Source: Azospirillum sp. OGB3
GTDB taxonomy: Bacteria > Pseudomonadota > Alphaproteobacteria > Azospirillales > Azospirillaceae
NCBI RefSeq assembly: GCF_014192915.1
Contig: NZ_JACHYN010000010.1
Coordinates: 62,001 to 126,000 of the forward strand
Direction of reading: 5' to 3'
DNA length: 64,000 bases
The position numbers and the translations under genes are program-made. The notes beneath the pieces were generated by a model. The model saw only the letters and a list, made by a program, of their open reading frames with translations. It made no database searches and was not told the origin of the DNA. This document shows positions 7,060 to 15,180 of this stretch, piece after piece. Positions within the stretch are counted from its first letter, which is position 1; each line of letters starts with the position of its first letter.

Positions 7060-9915
7060 TCAGAACGCCGGTTCCGCGTCCACGGCTTCGGCGCAACGGA
7101 GGCACAGCGTCGGGTGTGCGGCGTTCGTGCCGACCTCCGGAAGGATCTTCCAGCAGCGCTCGCACTTGCCCCCTTCGGCGAGTCCGGGCACCACCGCGAT
7201 GCCGGCCACGTCGGGCAGCACGAACGCTCCCTCGGGCGCCGTGCCCTCCGCCACGGTGATCTGCGAGGTGATGCAGATCTCGGCGAAGTCCACGCCGTCG
7301 AGCAGCGTCTTGGTCGCCGCGTCCACGAAGACGGTCGGGTTGGCCTGGAGCGACGAGCCGATCTTCTTGTTGGCCCGCTCCAGCTCCAGCGCGCCGGTGA
7401 CGGTGCGGCGGACGGTGCGGATGGACTCCCACCTGGCGGCAAGATCGTCGTTGCGCCACTCCGCCGGGATGGCCGGGAAGACGCGCAGATGGACGCTCTC
7501 CTCGCTCCAGCCCTCGGTGCCGGTCAGGCCCTCGGGACGGGCGAGCCACGCCTCCTCCGCGGTGAAGCAGAGGATCGGGGCCAGCCACGCGGTCAGGGTG
7601 GAGAGCAGATGCTCCATCACCGTGCGGACCGAGCGGCGGCGGACCGAGCCCGGCGCGTCGCAGTAGAGGCTGTCCTTGCGGACGTCGAAGTAGAAGGCCG
7701 ACAGCTCCACGGCGCAGAAATTGTGGATCGCCACCGACAGGTCGTGGAAGTCGTAGGCCTCGATCTTGGCGTGGACCAGCGCGTCCAGCTCCGACAGGCG
7801 GTGCAGGACCCAGCGCTCCAGCTCCGGCATCTCGGAGACGGCGATGCGCTCCGCCGGGGTGTAGTCGGCCAGCGCGCCGAGGATGTAGCGCAGCGTGTTG
7901 CGCAGGCGGCGGTAATGGTCGGCCTGATACTTGATGATCTCAGGCCCGATGCGCTGGTCCTCGGTGTAGTCGGTGCTGACCACCCAGAGGCGCAGGATGT
8001 CGGCGCCGTACTTGTCGCAGACCTCCTGCGGGGCCACCACGTTGCCCAGCGACTTGGACATCTTGCGGCCCTGCTCGTCGAGCGTGAAGCCGTGCGTCAG
8101 CACCGCGTCGTAGGGCGCGCGGCCGCGCGTGCCGCAGCTCTCCAGCAAGGAGGAGTGGAACCAGCCGCGATGCTGGTCGGAACCTTCAAGATAGAGCGAG
8201 GCCGGCCACTTCAACTCGGGCCGCTGCTCCAGCACGAAGGCGTGGGTCGAGCCGGACTCGAACCACACGTCGACGATGTCCCTGACCTGCTCGTAATCGT
8301 CGGCGCGGTAGGCGTTGCCGAGGAAGTCCTGCGCCGGGCGGGCGAACCACGCGTCGGAGCCTTCCTTCTCGAAGATGTCGGCGATGCGGTTGAACACATC
8401 GGCGTCGCGCAGGATGGCGCCGTTGTCCTTGCGGACGAACAGGGCGATCGGCACGCCCCAGGCGCGCTGGCGGCTGATGCACCAGTCCGGGCGCTGCTCG
8501 ATCATCGCGCGGATGCGGTTCTCGCCCTGGGCCGGGAACCACGTCGTGTCGGCGATCGCCTGCAGCGCCGTCTTGCGCAGGTCGTTCGTCTCCATGGAGA
8601 TGAACCACTGCGGCGTGGCGCGGAAGATCAGCGGGGCCTTCGACCGCCAGGAATGCGGGTAGCTGTGCTTGATGCGGCCCTTGGCGAGCAGCGCCCCGAC
8701 CTCCGCGAAGGCCTTCAGCACCGCGCCGTTGGCCTCGCCCGGCTTGCCTTCGGCGGTGTAGACGCGCAGGCCGGCGAACAGCGGGACGTGGTCGTAGTAG
8801 CGCCCATCCTCGCCGACCGTCTGCGGCACCTCGATGCCGTTGGCCTGACCCAGGTGGAAGTCGTCCTCGCCGTGGCCCGGGGCGATGTGGACGAAGCCGG
8901 TGCCGGCGTCGGTGGTGACGAAGTCGCCGGCCAGCAGAGGCACCTTGAAGTCGTAGCCGCTGCGGGTCAGCGGGTGGTGGCAGTAGCCGCCGGCCAGACG
9001 CGAGCCGGGGAAACGGTGCAGCAGCCGCGCGTCCTTGATCTTGGTTTCCTTGAAGACGCTCTCGGCCAGCGCGGTGGCGACGACGAGACGCTCACCGACC
9101 TCGGCGAGGCTGCCCTCCTCGACCTCAAGGACCTTGTAGGTCGCGTATTCGATCTCGTCGCCGAAGGCGATGGCGCGGTTGCCCGGCAGGGTCCAGGGGG
9201 TGGTCGTCCAGATGACGATGTTGGCGTCGTCGACCTCCGGCGCGGGCGAGCCCCAGATGGCGAAGCGCGCGAAGACGGTGGTCGAGGTGTGGTCGTGGTA
9301 TTCGATCTCCGCCTCGGCCAGCGCGGTCTTCTCCACCACCGACCACATGACCGGCTTGGCGCCCTTGTAGAGGCCGCCGTTCATGGCGAACTTGTGGATC
9401 TCGCGGACGATCTGCGCCTCGGCGGGCAGGGTCATGGTCAGGTACGGGTCGGCCCAGTTGCCCTCGACACCCAGACGGCGGAACTCGCCAGCCTGCACGT
9501 CCACCCACTTCTGGGCGAACTGGCGGCACTCGGCGCGGAACTGGTTGAGCGGAACCTCGTCCTTGTCCTTGCCCTCGGCGCGGTACTTCTCCTCGATCTT
9601 CCACTCGATGGGCAGGCCGTGGCAGTCCCAGCCGGGGACGTAGTTGGCGTCGAAGCCCTGCATCTGGCGCGAGCGGACGATGACGTCCTTCAGCACCTTG
9701 TTGACGGCGTGGCCGATGTGGATGTTGCCGTTGGCGTAGGGCGGGCCGTCGTGCAGGACGAACTTCTCGCGGCCCTTCGCCGTCTCGCGCAGCCGCTGGA
9801 AGAGGCCCATGTCCTCCCAGCGCTTCAGCAGCTCCGGCTCCTTGGTGGGCAGGCCGCCGCGCATGGGGAAGTCGGTGCGGGGCAGGAAGACGGTGGACTT
9901 GTAGTCGCGGGTCAT
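7060..9915 (-). CDS. ileS: Isoleucyl-tRNA synthetase
   Basis: This 951-residue class I aminoacyl-tRNA synthetase charges tRNA-Ile in the cytoplasm. It has the HIGH signature in NGNIHIGHAVNK (about residue 60) and KMSKS in GRKMSKSLGN (about residue 620), with an editing domain between. The C-terminus holds a four-cysteine zinc finger (CERCWKI...CLRC). The start MTRDYKSTVFLPRTDFPMRG matches the usual bacterial N-terminus, so the ATG at 9915 is preferred over the longer frame from 9984. It leads the run ileS-lspA-DUF3035. Confidence 0.97.
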   Translation of the reverse strand: MTRDYKSTVFLPRTDFPMRGGLPTKEPELLKRWEDMGLFQRLRETAKGREKFVLHDGPPYANGNIHIGHAVNKVLKDVIVRSRQMQGFDANYVPGWDCHGLPIEWKIEEKYRAEGKDKDEVPLNQFRAECRQFAQKWVDVQAGEFRRLGVEGNWADPYLTMTLPAEAQIVREIHKFAMNGGLYKGAKPVMWSVVEKTALAEAEIEYHDHTSTTVFARFAIWGSPAPEVDDANIVIWTTTPWTLPGNRAIAFGDEIEYATYKVLEVEEGSLAEVGERLVVATALAESVFKETKIKDARLLHRFPGSRLAGGYCHHPLTRSGYDFKVPLLAGDFVTTDAGTGFVHIAPGHGEDDFHLGQANGIEVPQTVGEDGRYYDHVPLFAGLRVYTAEGKPGEANGAVLKAFAEVGALLAKGRIKHSYPHSWRSKAPLIFRATPQWFISMETNDLRKTALQAIADTTWFPAQGENRIRAMIEQRPDWCISRQRAWGVPIALFVRKDNGAILRDADVFNRIADIFEKEGSDAWFARPAQDFLGNAYRADDYEQVRDIVDVWFESGSTHAFVLEQRPELKWPASLYLEGSDQHRGWFHSSLLESCGTRGRAPYDAVLTHGFTLDEQGRKMSKSLGNVVAPQEVCDKYGADILRLWVVSTDYTEDQRIGPEIIKYQADHYRRLRNTLRYILGALADYTPAERIAVSEMPELERWVLHRLSELDALVHAKIEAYDFHDLSVAIHNFCAVELSAFYFDVRKDSLYCDAPGSVRRRSVRTVMEHLLSTLTAWLAPILCFTAEEAWLARPEGLTGTEGWSEESVHLRVFPAIPAEWRNDDLAARWESIRTVRRTVTGALELERANKKIGSSLQANPTVFVDAATKTLLDGVDFAEICITSQITVAEGTAPEGAFVLPDVAGIAVVPGLAEGGKCERCWKILPEVGTNAAHPTLCLRCAEAVDAEPAF

Positions 9916-10123
9916 GTCGGGGATATCCTGAACCTGAAGCAGAACCGTCGGGCGGCAGCGGTCAGGCCCCCGACGCACGCACAAACGAGGCGGTCCCGGC
10001 CCCCCTCAGGAGGCCGGGTTGGTAATTCGCGCCATACGCGCCATGACCCACGCCGGATGCAGCATCGCGCGGGATATTAGCGGTGTGGGCGGTGCGGTCA
10101 AGGCGCGGCGCCTCCGGGCGGCG

Positions 10124-10816
10124 TCAGTCGAAGCTGGCCTTGCCACCATGGGCGGCAGACCAGGTGACCGGGTCGTTCAGGAACTTCTCGACCTCCGACA
10201 GGGTGTTCTCGTCGAAGTACCGGTTCTCGCGGGCGACCTTCAGCACGTCCCACCAGGTGCACAGCTCGTGCAGGCGGACGCCGATGCGGTCCATGTTGGT
10301 CTTCGACTGCGGGAAGATGCCGTAATGGAAGATCACGAAGCTGTCGGTCACGGTGGCCCCGCCGTTGCGCAGCGCCGTGACGAAGTTCTCCTTGCTCTTG
10401 CCGTCGGTGGCGAGGTCCTCGACCAGGATGACCCGCTGCCCCTCGGTCAGCACGCCCTCGATCTGGGCGTTGCGTCCGAAGCCCTTCGGCTTCTTGCGGA
10501 CATACTGCATGGGCAGTTCCAGCCGCTCGGCGATCCAGGCGGCGAAGGGGATGCCCGCCGTCTCGCCGCCGGCCACCGCGTCGATGCTCTCGTAGCCGAT
10601 CTCGCGCTCGATGGTCTGGACGGCGAAGTCCATCAGAGCCTTGCGGGCGCGCGGGAAGGACACGATGCGCCGGCAGTCGGTGTAGACCGGGCTCGCCCAG
10701 CCGGAGGTGAAGATGAAGGGCGTCTCGGCGTTGAAATGCAGCGCCTTGATTTCCAGCAGGATCTTCGCGGCGGTGGCGGCGATGGTAGCCCGGTCGGGCA
10801 AAGCGGCGGTGGTCAT
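10124..10816 (-). CDS. pyrE: Orotate phosphoribosyltransferase
   Basis: A 230-residue cytoplasmic enzyme that joins orotate to PRPP to make OMP, the fifth step of pyrimidine synthesis. The PRPP-binding loop VILVEDLATDGKS (about residue 125) and the flexible loop with KKPKGFGRNAQIEG are present. It is slightly longer than the E. coli enzyme, with a C-terminal extension (NRYFDENTLSEVEKFLNDP) typical of the alphaproteobacterial form. It lies 82 bp after the DUF29 gene on the same strand. Confidence 0.95.
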   Translation of the reverse strand: MTTAALPDRATIAATAAKILLEIKALHFNAETPFIFTSGWASPVYTDCRRIVSFPRARKALMDFAVQTIEREIGYESIDAVAGGETAGIPFAAWIAERLELPMQYVRKKPKGFGRNAQIEGVLTEGQRVILVEDLATDGKSKENFVTALRNGGATVTDSFVIFHYGIFPQSKTNMDRIGVRLHELCTWWDVLKVARENRYFDENTLSEVEKFLNDPVTWSAAHGGKASFD

Positions 10817-10898
10817 GGCCTAACGGCTCCCAGGGAGGCTCAAACTGTCCCGTGTGTAGCCCCCCGGCGTGCGAATCGCAATGGCCGGACCTTGCCGG

Positions 10899-11381
10899 TC
10901 AGCCCAGCCCGTGCCGGTTGGCCGGGATGAAGTCATCCTCCAGAATCTGGGCGAGGCTGTAGGGGCAATCGGTGGGAAGGGCTTCGGGCGCCACGCCGTC
11001 GAACAGCTCCAGGGCCTTGGCCGCCAGCCGGTGCCCCTGCTTCCACGCCTTGGGGAGAAGATCGGGCGCCTTGCGCGCCAGGGTGCCGCTGTCCTCCAGC
11101 GCGTAGACCGCCCGGCCGCGCTGCTCCACGACGCTGAGCATCCATTTGTTGCGTGGCGCCTGGGCGGGCGAGTGCTCCAGCTTCAACAGATGTTCGATGA
11201 CGTGGGTGAGGGCGCTGACCAGCGCGTTTTCCTGGCTGCGGCCCAAGCTCTCGACCTCCTCCGCCAGATTCTCCAGATCCAACTCGGAGTTGACGCGAGT
11301 CTCCGCCATCCGACGAAGGGCTGCGGCCTGTTCCAGGGTCCAGGCGTACCAGTCGGTGTCGTAGAGGCGGCCGTCGGGCAT
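10899..11381 (-). CDS. DUF29 family protein
   Basis: A 160-residue protein starting at an ATG with GGGAGGG upstream. The N-terminus YDTDWYAWTLEQAAALR and the helix DLENLAEEVESLGRSQENAL followed by HVIEHLLKLEH are the hallmarks of DUF29, a family common in Azospirillum, cyanobacteria and other large-genome bacteria. It is all-alpha and soluble, with no known biochemical function. It sits between a 58-codon ORF and pyrE on the same strand. The family is clear; the role is unknown. Confidence 0.88.
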   Translation of the reverse strand: MPDGRLYDTDWYAWTLEQAAALRRMAETRVNSELDLENLAEEVESLGRSQENALVSALTHVIEHLLKLEHSPAQAPRNKWMLSVVEQRGRAVYALEDSGTLARKAPDLLPKAWKQGHRLAAKALELFDGVAPEALPTDCPYSLAQILEDDFIPANRHGLG

Positions 11382-11446
11382 GGGACCCTCCCGGTGGAAA
11401 CCGTGCGTCAGGTTACCCTGGAACGCCGCGGGCGGTCCATATGGAC

Positions 11447-11623
11447 TCACTTCTCCGGCAGCGCCAGCGTGATGCAGCGGGTCAGCACCGGGTTGCCGGT
11501 CATTTCGCGGTAGGCCTGGACGATGGCGGGCTCGGCGGCCTTGCACTGCTCCATCGTCTGGAACTCGATGGTGGTCGGGCCGCCCTGGTTCAGGATGAAG
11601 AGCAGGAGGATCACGCGGTCCAT
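11447..11623 (-). CDS. Unlisted 58-residue small protein downstream of ribF
   Basis: The ATG lies six bases past the ribF stop. A GGAAGG ribosome site is embedded in the last codons of ribF, a typical co-translation arrangement. The product starts MDRVILLLLFILNQGG in outline (a short hydrophobic stretch), then has a polar part with two cysteines (MEQCKAAEP and LTRCITLALPEK). It could be a tiny membrane-anchored or secreted protein; the hydrophobic stretch is short. I know no family. Position, ribosome site and third-base GC bias support it as a real gene. Confidence 0.6.
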   Translation of the reverse strand: MDRVILLLFILNQGGPTTIEFQTMEQCKAAEPAIVQAYREMTGNPVLTRCITLALPEK

Positions 11624-11629
11624 CGTCGC

Positions 11630-12601
11630 TCAGCCTTCCGACCGCGGTTCTTGGGCCAGAACGGTGCGGGCGGCGGCGGCGTCCTGGACGATCTGGTCCT
11701 TCAGCTCGTTGAAGCTGCCGAACTTGCGCTCCGGCCGCAGGAACTCGATGAGCTGCACGCGCAGATGCTGGCCGTAGAGGTCGCCGTCGAAGTCGAGGAT
11801 GTGGGTCTCCAGCCGCTCCACCGTTCCGCCCACGGTCGGGCGGCGGCCCAGGTTGGCGACGCCGTCGCGCCAGACCGTGCCCGCCCCCTGGTCCACGCCG
11901 GTGCGCACCGCGTAGACGCCGAAGGCGGGGCGCAGATAGTCGGCCAGCTCGACGTTGGCGGTGGGGAAGCCGATGGTGCGGCCCTTGTGGTCGCCATGCT
12001 CCACGCGCCCCTCGATCTCCCAGGGGGCGCCGAGCAGCCGGGCGGCCTCGCGCGGGTTGCCGGCGACCAGCGCGTCGCGCACGCGGGTGGAGGAATAGAC
12101 GCCCCTGGCTTTGTCGGCCACCGCGTCGTCGGCCACCGGCCCGACCTCGGTCACGCCGAAGCCGTGGGCCGCGCCGGCCTGGCGCAGCAGGGCGGGGTCG
12201 CCGCCGCGGCCGTGGCCGAACAGGAAGTCGTAGCCGCAGACGACGTGCCGCACGCCCAGCCCGGCCACCAGATCCTCCTGGATGAAGGCGTCGGCGCTCT
12301 TGTGCAGGAAGCTCTCGTCGAAATGGCAGACGAACAGCAGGTCGACCCCCAGCGCTTCGATGTGGCGGGCCTTGACGCGGAAGGGCGACAGGCGGAAGGG
12401 GGCGTCGTCGGGGCGGAAGACCGAGCGGGGGTGCGGCTCGAAGGTCATCACCGCCGAGGGCGCGCCGAGATCGCGGGCGATCCGCTGGGCGGTGGCGATC
12501 ACCGCCTGATGGCCGCGGTGCACCCCGTCGAAGTTGCCAAGGGCGACGACGGCCCCGCGGGCGTCCTCCGGCAGGTCGGCGGTGTGTCGGAACAATCGCA
12601 T
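11630..12601 (-). CDS. ribF: Bifunctional riboflavin kinase / FAD synthetase
   Basis: A 323-residue enzyme that phosphorylates riboflavin to FMN and then adenylates it to FAD. The N-terminal FAD synthetase (nucleotidyltransferase) domain shows ALGNFDGVHRGHQAV at residues 20-34. The C-terminal riboflavin kinase domain shows GRTIGFPTANVEL around residue 200 and ends with the LRPERKF helix. Length matches the bacterial family. The ATG at 12601 opens MRLFRHTADLPEDARG. A good sigma-70-like promoter lies about 90 bp upstream. A 58-codon ORF and a DUF29 gene follow closely. Confidence 0.96.
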   Translation of the reverse strand: MRLFRHTADLPEDARGAVVALGNFDGVHRGHQAVIATAQRIARDLGAPSAVMTFEPHPRSVFRPDDAPFRLSPFRVKARHIEALGVDLLFVCHFDESFLHKSADAFIQEDLVAGLGVRHVVCGYDFLFGHGRGGDPALLRQAGAAHGFGVTEVGPVADDAVADKARGVYSSTRVRDALVAGNPREAARLLGAPWEIEGRVEHGDHKGRTIGFPTANVELADYLRPAFGVYAVRTGVDQGAGTVWRDGVANLGRRPTVGGTVERLETHILDFDGDLYGQHLRVQLIEFLRPERKFGSFNELKDQIVQDAAAARTVLAQEPRSEG

Positions 12602-12686
12602 GCGTCACGCCCTGATGGTCTGCGGGCCGCGGACGGCCCCCGAAAACGATGGCGGCCCGCCGGGGCGGGCCATGCCATGGGCGTCT

Positions 12687-12715
12687 TATATAGACCGGAG
12701 CCGGCGCGTGGTCTA
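12687..12715 (-). promoter_or_regulatory. Sigma-70-like promoter of ribF
   Basis: On the minus strand TAGACC (12710-12715) and TATATA (12687-12692) are separated by exactly 17 bases. The start point would fall about 80 bases before the ribF ATG. Confidence 0.5.
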
Positions 12716-12780
12716 CGCACCGGCGACCGGCAAGTCATTTCACCTGTTAAAGGCTCGCCCGCCTCAAGCGCGTGGCGGGA

Positions 12781-13230
12781 TCAGCCGCGCGACGGGACCA
12801 TCAGCAGGGCCTCGCCCTCGATCACCACCGTCTCGCCGACGGTGCAGACCGTGCGGACGACGGCGCGGCGCTTCTCCGGGATGATCTCGGTGACGGTGGC
12901 GCGGGCGGTCACCGTGTCGCCGGCGCGGACCGGCGCCTTGAAGCGCACGGTCTGGCTCATGTAGATGGCGCCCGGACCCGGCAGCTTGGTGCCCAGAACG
13001 GCGGAGATGAAGCTGACGCTCAGCATGCCGTGGGCGATGCGGCCCTGGAACATGGTGCCGCTGGCGTATTCCTGGTTCAGATGGACCGGGTTGGTGTCGC
13101 CGGAGATGCCGGCGAACAGCACGATGTCCGCCTCGGTAACCGTCTTCGCGAAGGACGCCGTCATGCCGACGGTCAAATCCTCGATGCAGTGGCCCTCGTT
13201 GTCCTTCAGGACTTGGCGAACATCATCCAT
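12781..13230 (-). CDS. MaoC-type (R)-specific enoyl-CoA hydratase (PhaJ-like)
   Basis: A 149-residue hot-dog-fold protein. The hydratase-2 motif is intact: FAGISGDTNPVHLN, with the catalytic Asp and His, followed by RIAHGMLSVSFIS. Such enzymes hydrate enoyl-CoA to (R)-3-hydroxyacyl-CoA, feeding polyhydroxyalkanoate synthesis from fatty-acid oxidation. The ATG at 13230 has AAGGAAC upstream; the longer 253-residue frame extends into non-coding sequence. A TGC-N3-GCA palindrome like those at the phasin promoters lies about 70 bp upstream, which supports a PHA role. Other MaoC functions cannot be excluded. Confidence 0.85.
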   Translation of the reverse strand: MDDVRQVLKDNEGHCIEDLTVGMTASFAKTVTEADIVLFAGISGDTNPVHLNQEYASGTMFQGRIAHGMLSVSFISAVLGTKLPGPGAIYMSQTVRFKAPVRAGDTVTARATVTEIIPEKRRAVVRTVCTVGETVVIEGEALLMVPSRG

Positions 13231-13297
13231 ACCGCGGTTCCTTTTCAACAAGCACCGGCCAAGCGGTGCGACAACACGTATGGTGCAACGCGATATA

Positions 13298-13306
13298 TGC
13301 ACTGCA
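13298..13306. promoter_or_regulatory. PhaR-like palindrome upstream of the PhaJ-like gene
   Basis: TGCACTGCA has the TGC-N3-GCA core seen twice at each phasin promoter. On the minus strand it sits between TTGCCA and TATATC, possible -35 and -10 elements 18 bases apart, a position suited to repression. The rest of the 354-bp divergent gap (13231-13584) shows no gene. Confidence 0.4.
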
Positions 13307-13584
13307 ACCACGTGATGGCAACACGACTCGCCTGAAAATGTGAAAAAACCGCTAACCTCTTTCGAAAGAGGAGGCAGTCGAGACGCTCCGCCTATTTTCG
13401 GTAACCCGCCGATTTCAGAACCGTGACAGTAAAAGAGCGGGATGGGGCCGGTTAATATGTGTACTGACAATTCGCCCTGCTGCAGCGCGGAATGCGCGGC
13501 GACTCGGGGGCGGACGGCTTGACTTCGCGCCGCCGCGGCCAACCGTCACCTCTCATCTCCCTGAACCGCGACGGAATCCGACCC

Positions 13585-14415
13585 ATGCTCCACCGCTTCG
13601 CGCTGGTCACCGGCGGCACCTCCGGCATCGGCGCCGGCTTCGCCCGCGCCCTGTCCGCCGACACCGGCCTCCTGCTGGCCGCCCGCAACGCCGAGGCCCT
13701 CAACACCGCCAAGACGGAGCTGGAGGCCGCCGGCCGCCGGGTGGAGGTGCTGGCCACCGACCTGACCACCGACGCGGGGCGGAACGCCCTGATCCAGAAG
13801 GCGGAGACGCTGGAGATCGACCTGCTCATCAACAACGCCGGGTCCGGCGCCTTCGGGCCGGTGCTCGACAACAGCCCGGAGGCGGAGCGGACGACGGTGG
13901 AGTTGAACGTGGTGGCGACCACGGTGCTGACCCGCGCGCTGCTGCCCGGGATGATCGAGCGGGCGGCCCGCGACGGCCGGCGGGCCGGGCTGATCCTGCT
14001 GTCGAGCACGGCGGCCTTCCAGCCGATCCCCTTCCTCGGCACCTACTGCGCCAGCAAGAGCTTCGTCCTGGCCTATGGCGAGGCGCTGGCGACGGAGCTG
14101 AAGCGCAAGCCGGTGGATGTGCTGGTGCTGTGCCCCGGCGCCACCCGCACCGCCTTCGGCAAGCGCGCCGGCTTTGCCCTGAACGCGCTGCCGGGGGCCG
14201 CCGATCCGCTGGACGTGGCGCGGGAGGGGCTGCAGGCGCTGGGGCGCCGCACGGTGCATGTGCACGGCTTCGGCACCCGCAACATGCTGCGCCCCTTCCT
14301 GTGGTCGCGCCACGCGGCCTCGGACGGGCTGGGCGCGCTGCTGGCCGCTTTCGACCGAGGGCAGCGCGCCGGCCGGTCCGGCCGGTCCGGCCGTCCGCCG
14401 CGCGAGGGGGCTTAG
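13585..14415 (+). CDS. Short-chain dehydrogenase/reductase (SDR)
   Basis: A 276-residue Rossmann-fold oxidoreductase. The cofactor motif TGGTSGIG (residues 9-16), NNAG near residue 90, catalytic Ser in LLSSTA, and Tyr/Lys in YCASK are all present, so it should be active, using NAD(P)H. It resembles the DltE/YdfG-like classical SDRs; the substrate is unknown. The start MLHRFALVTGGTSGIG is the usual SDR N-terminus, though its ribosome site (GGAA) is weak. The C-terminus has a 9-bp duplication giving GRSGRSGRP. Its stop overlaps the stop of the convergent rlpA-like gene. Confidence 0.88.
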   Translation: MLHRFALVTGGTSGIGAGFARALSADTGLLLAARNAEALNTAKTELEAAGRRVEVLATDLTTDAGRNALIQKAETLEIDLLINNAGSGAFGPVLDNSPEAERTTVELNVVATTVLTRALLPGMIERAARDGRRAGLILLSSTAAFQPIPFLGTYCASKSFVLAYGEALATELKRKPVDVLVLCPGATRTAFGKRAGFALNALPGAADPLDVAREGLQALGRRTVHVHGFGTRNMLRPFLWSRHAASDGLGALLAAFDRGQRAGRSGRSGRPPREGA

Positions 14416-15026
14416 CGGTCGGACCCCGAACCGCTCTGCTGGTCGGCCTTGGACGATCCTGAGAGAGCGGCGCCGCTGCCCTTCTTCTGGGAACCGGGCT
14501 GTTCCGCCACTTGCGTCTGGTCGGCCTTCTCGGCCTTGGCCTCGACCTTCTCCTTCACGGCCTCGGTCGGCTGTTCGGATGGCTTGGCCTCGACGCGGAC
14601 CGGAGCCACCCCGTCCTCGATCATGTCGAGCTGCTTGGCGGCCTTCTTCGACAGGTCGATGACCCGCCCGTCCACATAGGGGCCGCGGTCGTTGACGATG
14701 ACGTCGATGCTCTTGCCGTTGTCCTGGTTGGTCACGGTGACCTTGCTGCCCAGCGGCAGCTCGCGCGAGGCGGCGGTCGGCTTGTTCTGATCGAATCGCT
14801 CGCCGCTGGCCGTCTTCTTGCCGTGGAACGAGCCGCCGTAGAAGGACGCCTCGCCCTCATGGACGATCACCGGCTCGCCTTCGTCCGTGCGCTCCACGGT
14901 GATCGGTGGCACCGACGCGTCCTTGGGGCTTTGCGATTTGGAGGAGGGCTGGGCCTGGGCGGCCATGGGGGACAGGGTCAGGGACAGGGCGCAGAGCGCC
15001 ATGGACATTGTACGCGCCATGTGCAT
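14412..15026 (-). CDS. RlpA-like septal/cell-wall protein
   Basis: A 204-residue exported protein with a signal peptide ending SPMAAQAQ near residue 26. A double-psi beta-barrel domain follows (GEASFYGGSFHGKKTASGE...LPLGSKVTVTN...IVNDRGPYV...IDLSKKAAKQLDM), as in RlpA, a lytic transglycosylase acting on denuded peptidoglycan. RlpA's C-terminal SPOR domain is absent; instead there is a Lys/Glu/Gln/Ser-rich low-complexity tail. The ATG at 15026 has GGAGG nine bases upstream. No lipobox cysteine is visible, so it is probably soluble in the periplasm. Confidence 0.88.
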   Translation of the reverse strand: MHMARTMSMALCALSLTLSPMAAQAQPSSKSQSPKDASVPPITVERTDEGEPVIVHEGEASFYGGSFHGKKTASGERFDQNKPTAASRELPLGSKVTVTNQDNGKSIDVIVNDRGPYVDGRVIDLSKKAAKQLDMIEDGVAPVRVEAKPSEQPTEAVKEKVEAKAEKADQTQVAEQPGSQKKGSGAALSGSSKADQQSGSGSDR

Positions 15027-15180
15027 TCGAATGTACCTCCCATTGGACCTCGACAACACCCGTGGAAGGACGGGGGTTCCATCAAATGGCCACCGGGTGG
15101 CCGGCGGATGGCCGCCGGACGCTGGACCCGCCCGGTGCGTTGATGCTTCAATCGTCCCGTCAGCGAGGGAGAGCGCAGGA

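Noticed and set aside
9994..10018. Hairpin between pyrE and ileS as a pyrE terminator
   Set aside because: Arms CCCGGCC/GGCCGGG pair, but no T run follows on either strand, so I do not call a terminator.
7114..10080. Plus-strand open frame of 988 codons opposite ileS
   Set aside because: Antisense shadow of ileS, with biased composition and no ribosome site.
12781..13542. Long 253-codon form of the PhaJ-like gene
   Set aside because: The extra N-terminus lies over the promoter and PhaR-like box. The ATG at 13230 has a ribosome site and the normal family length.
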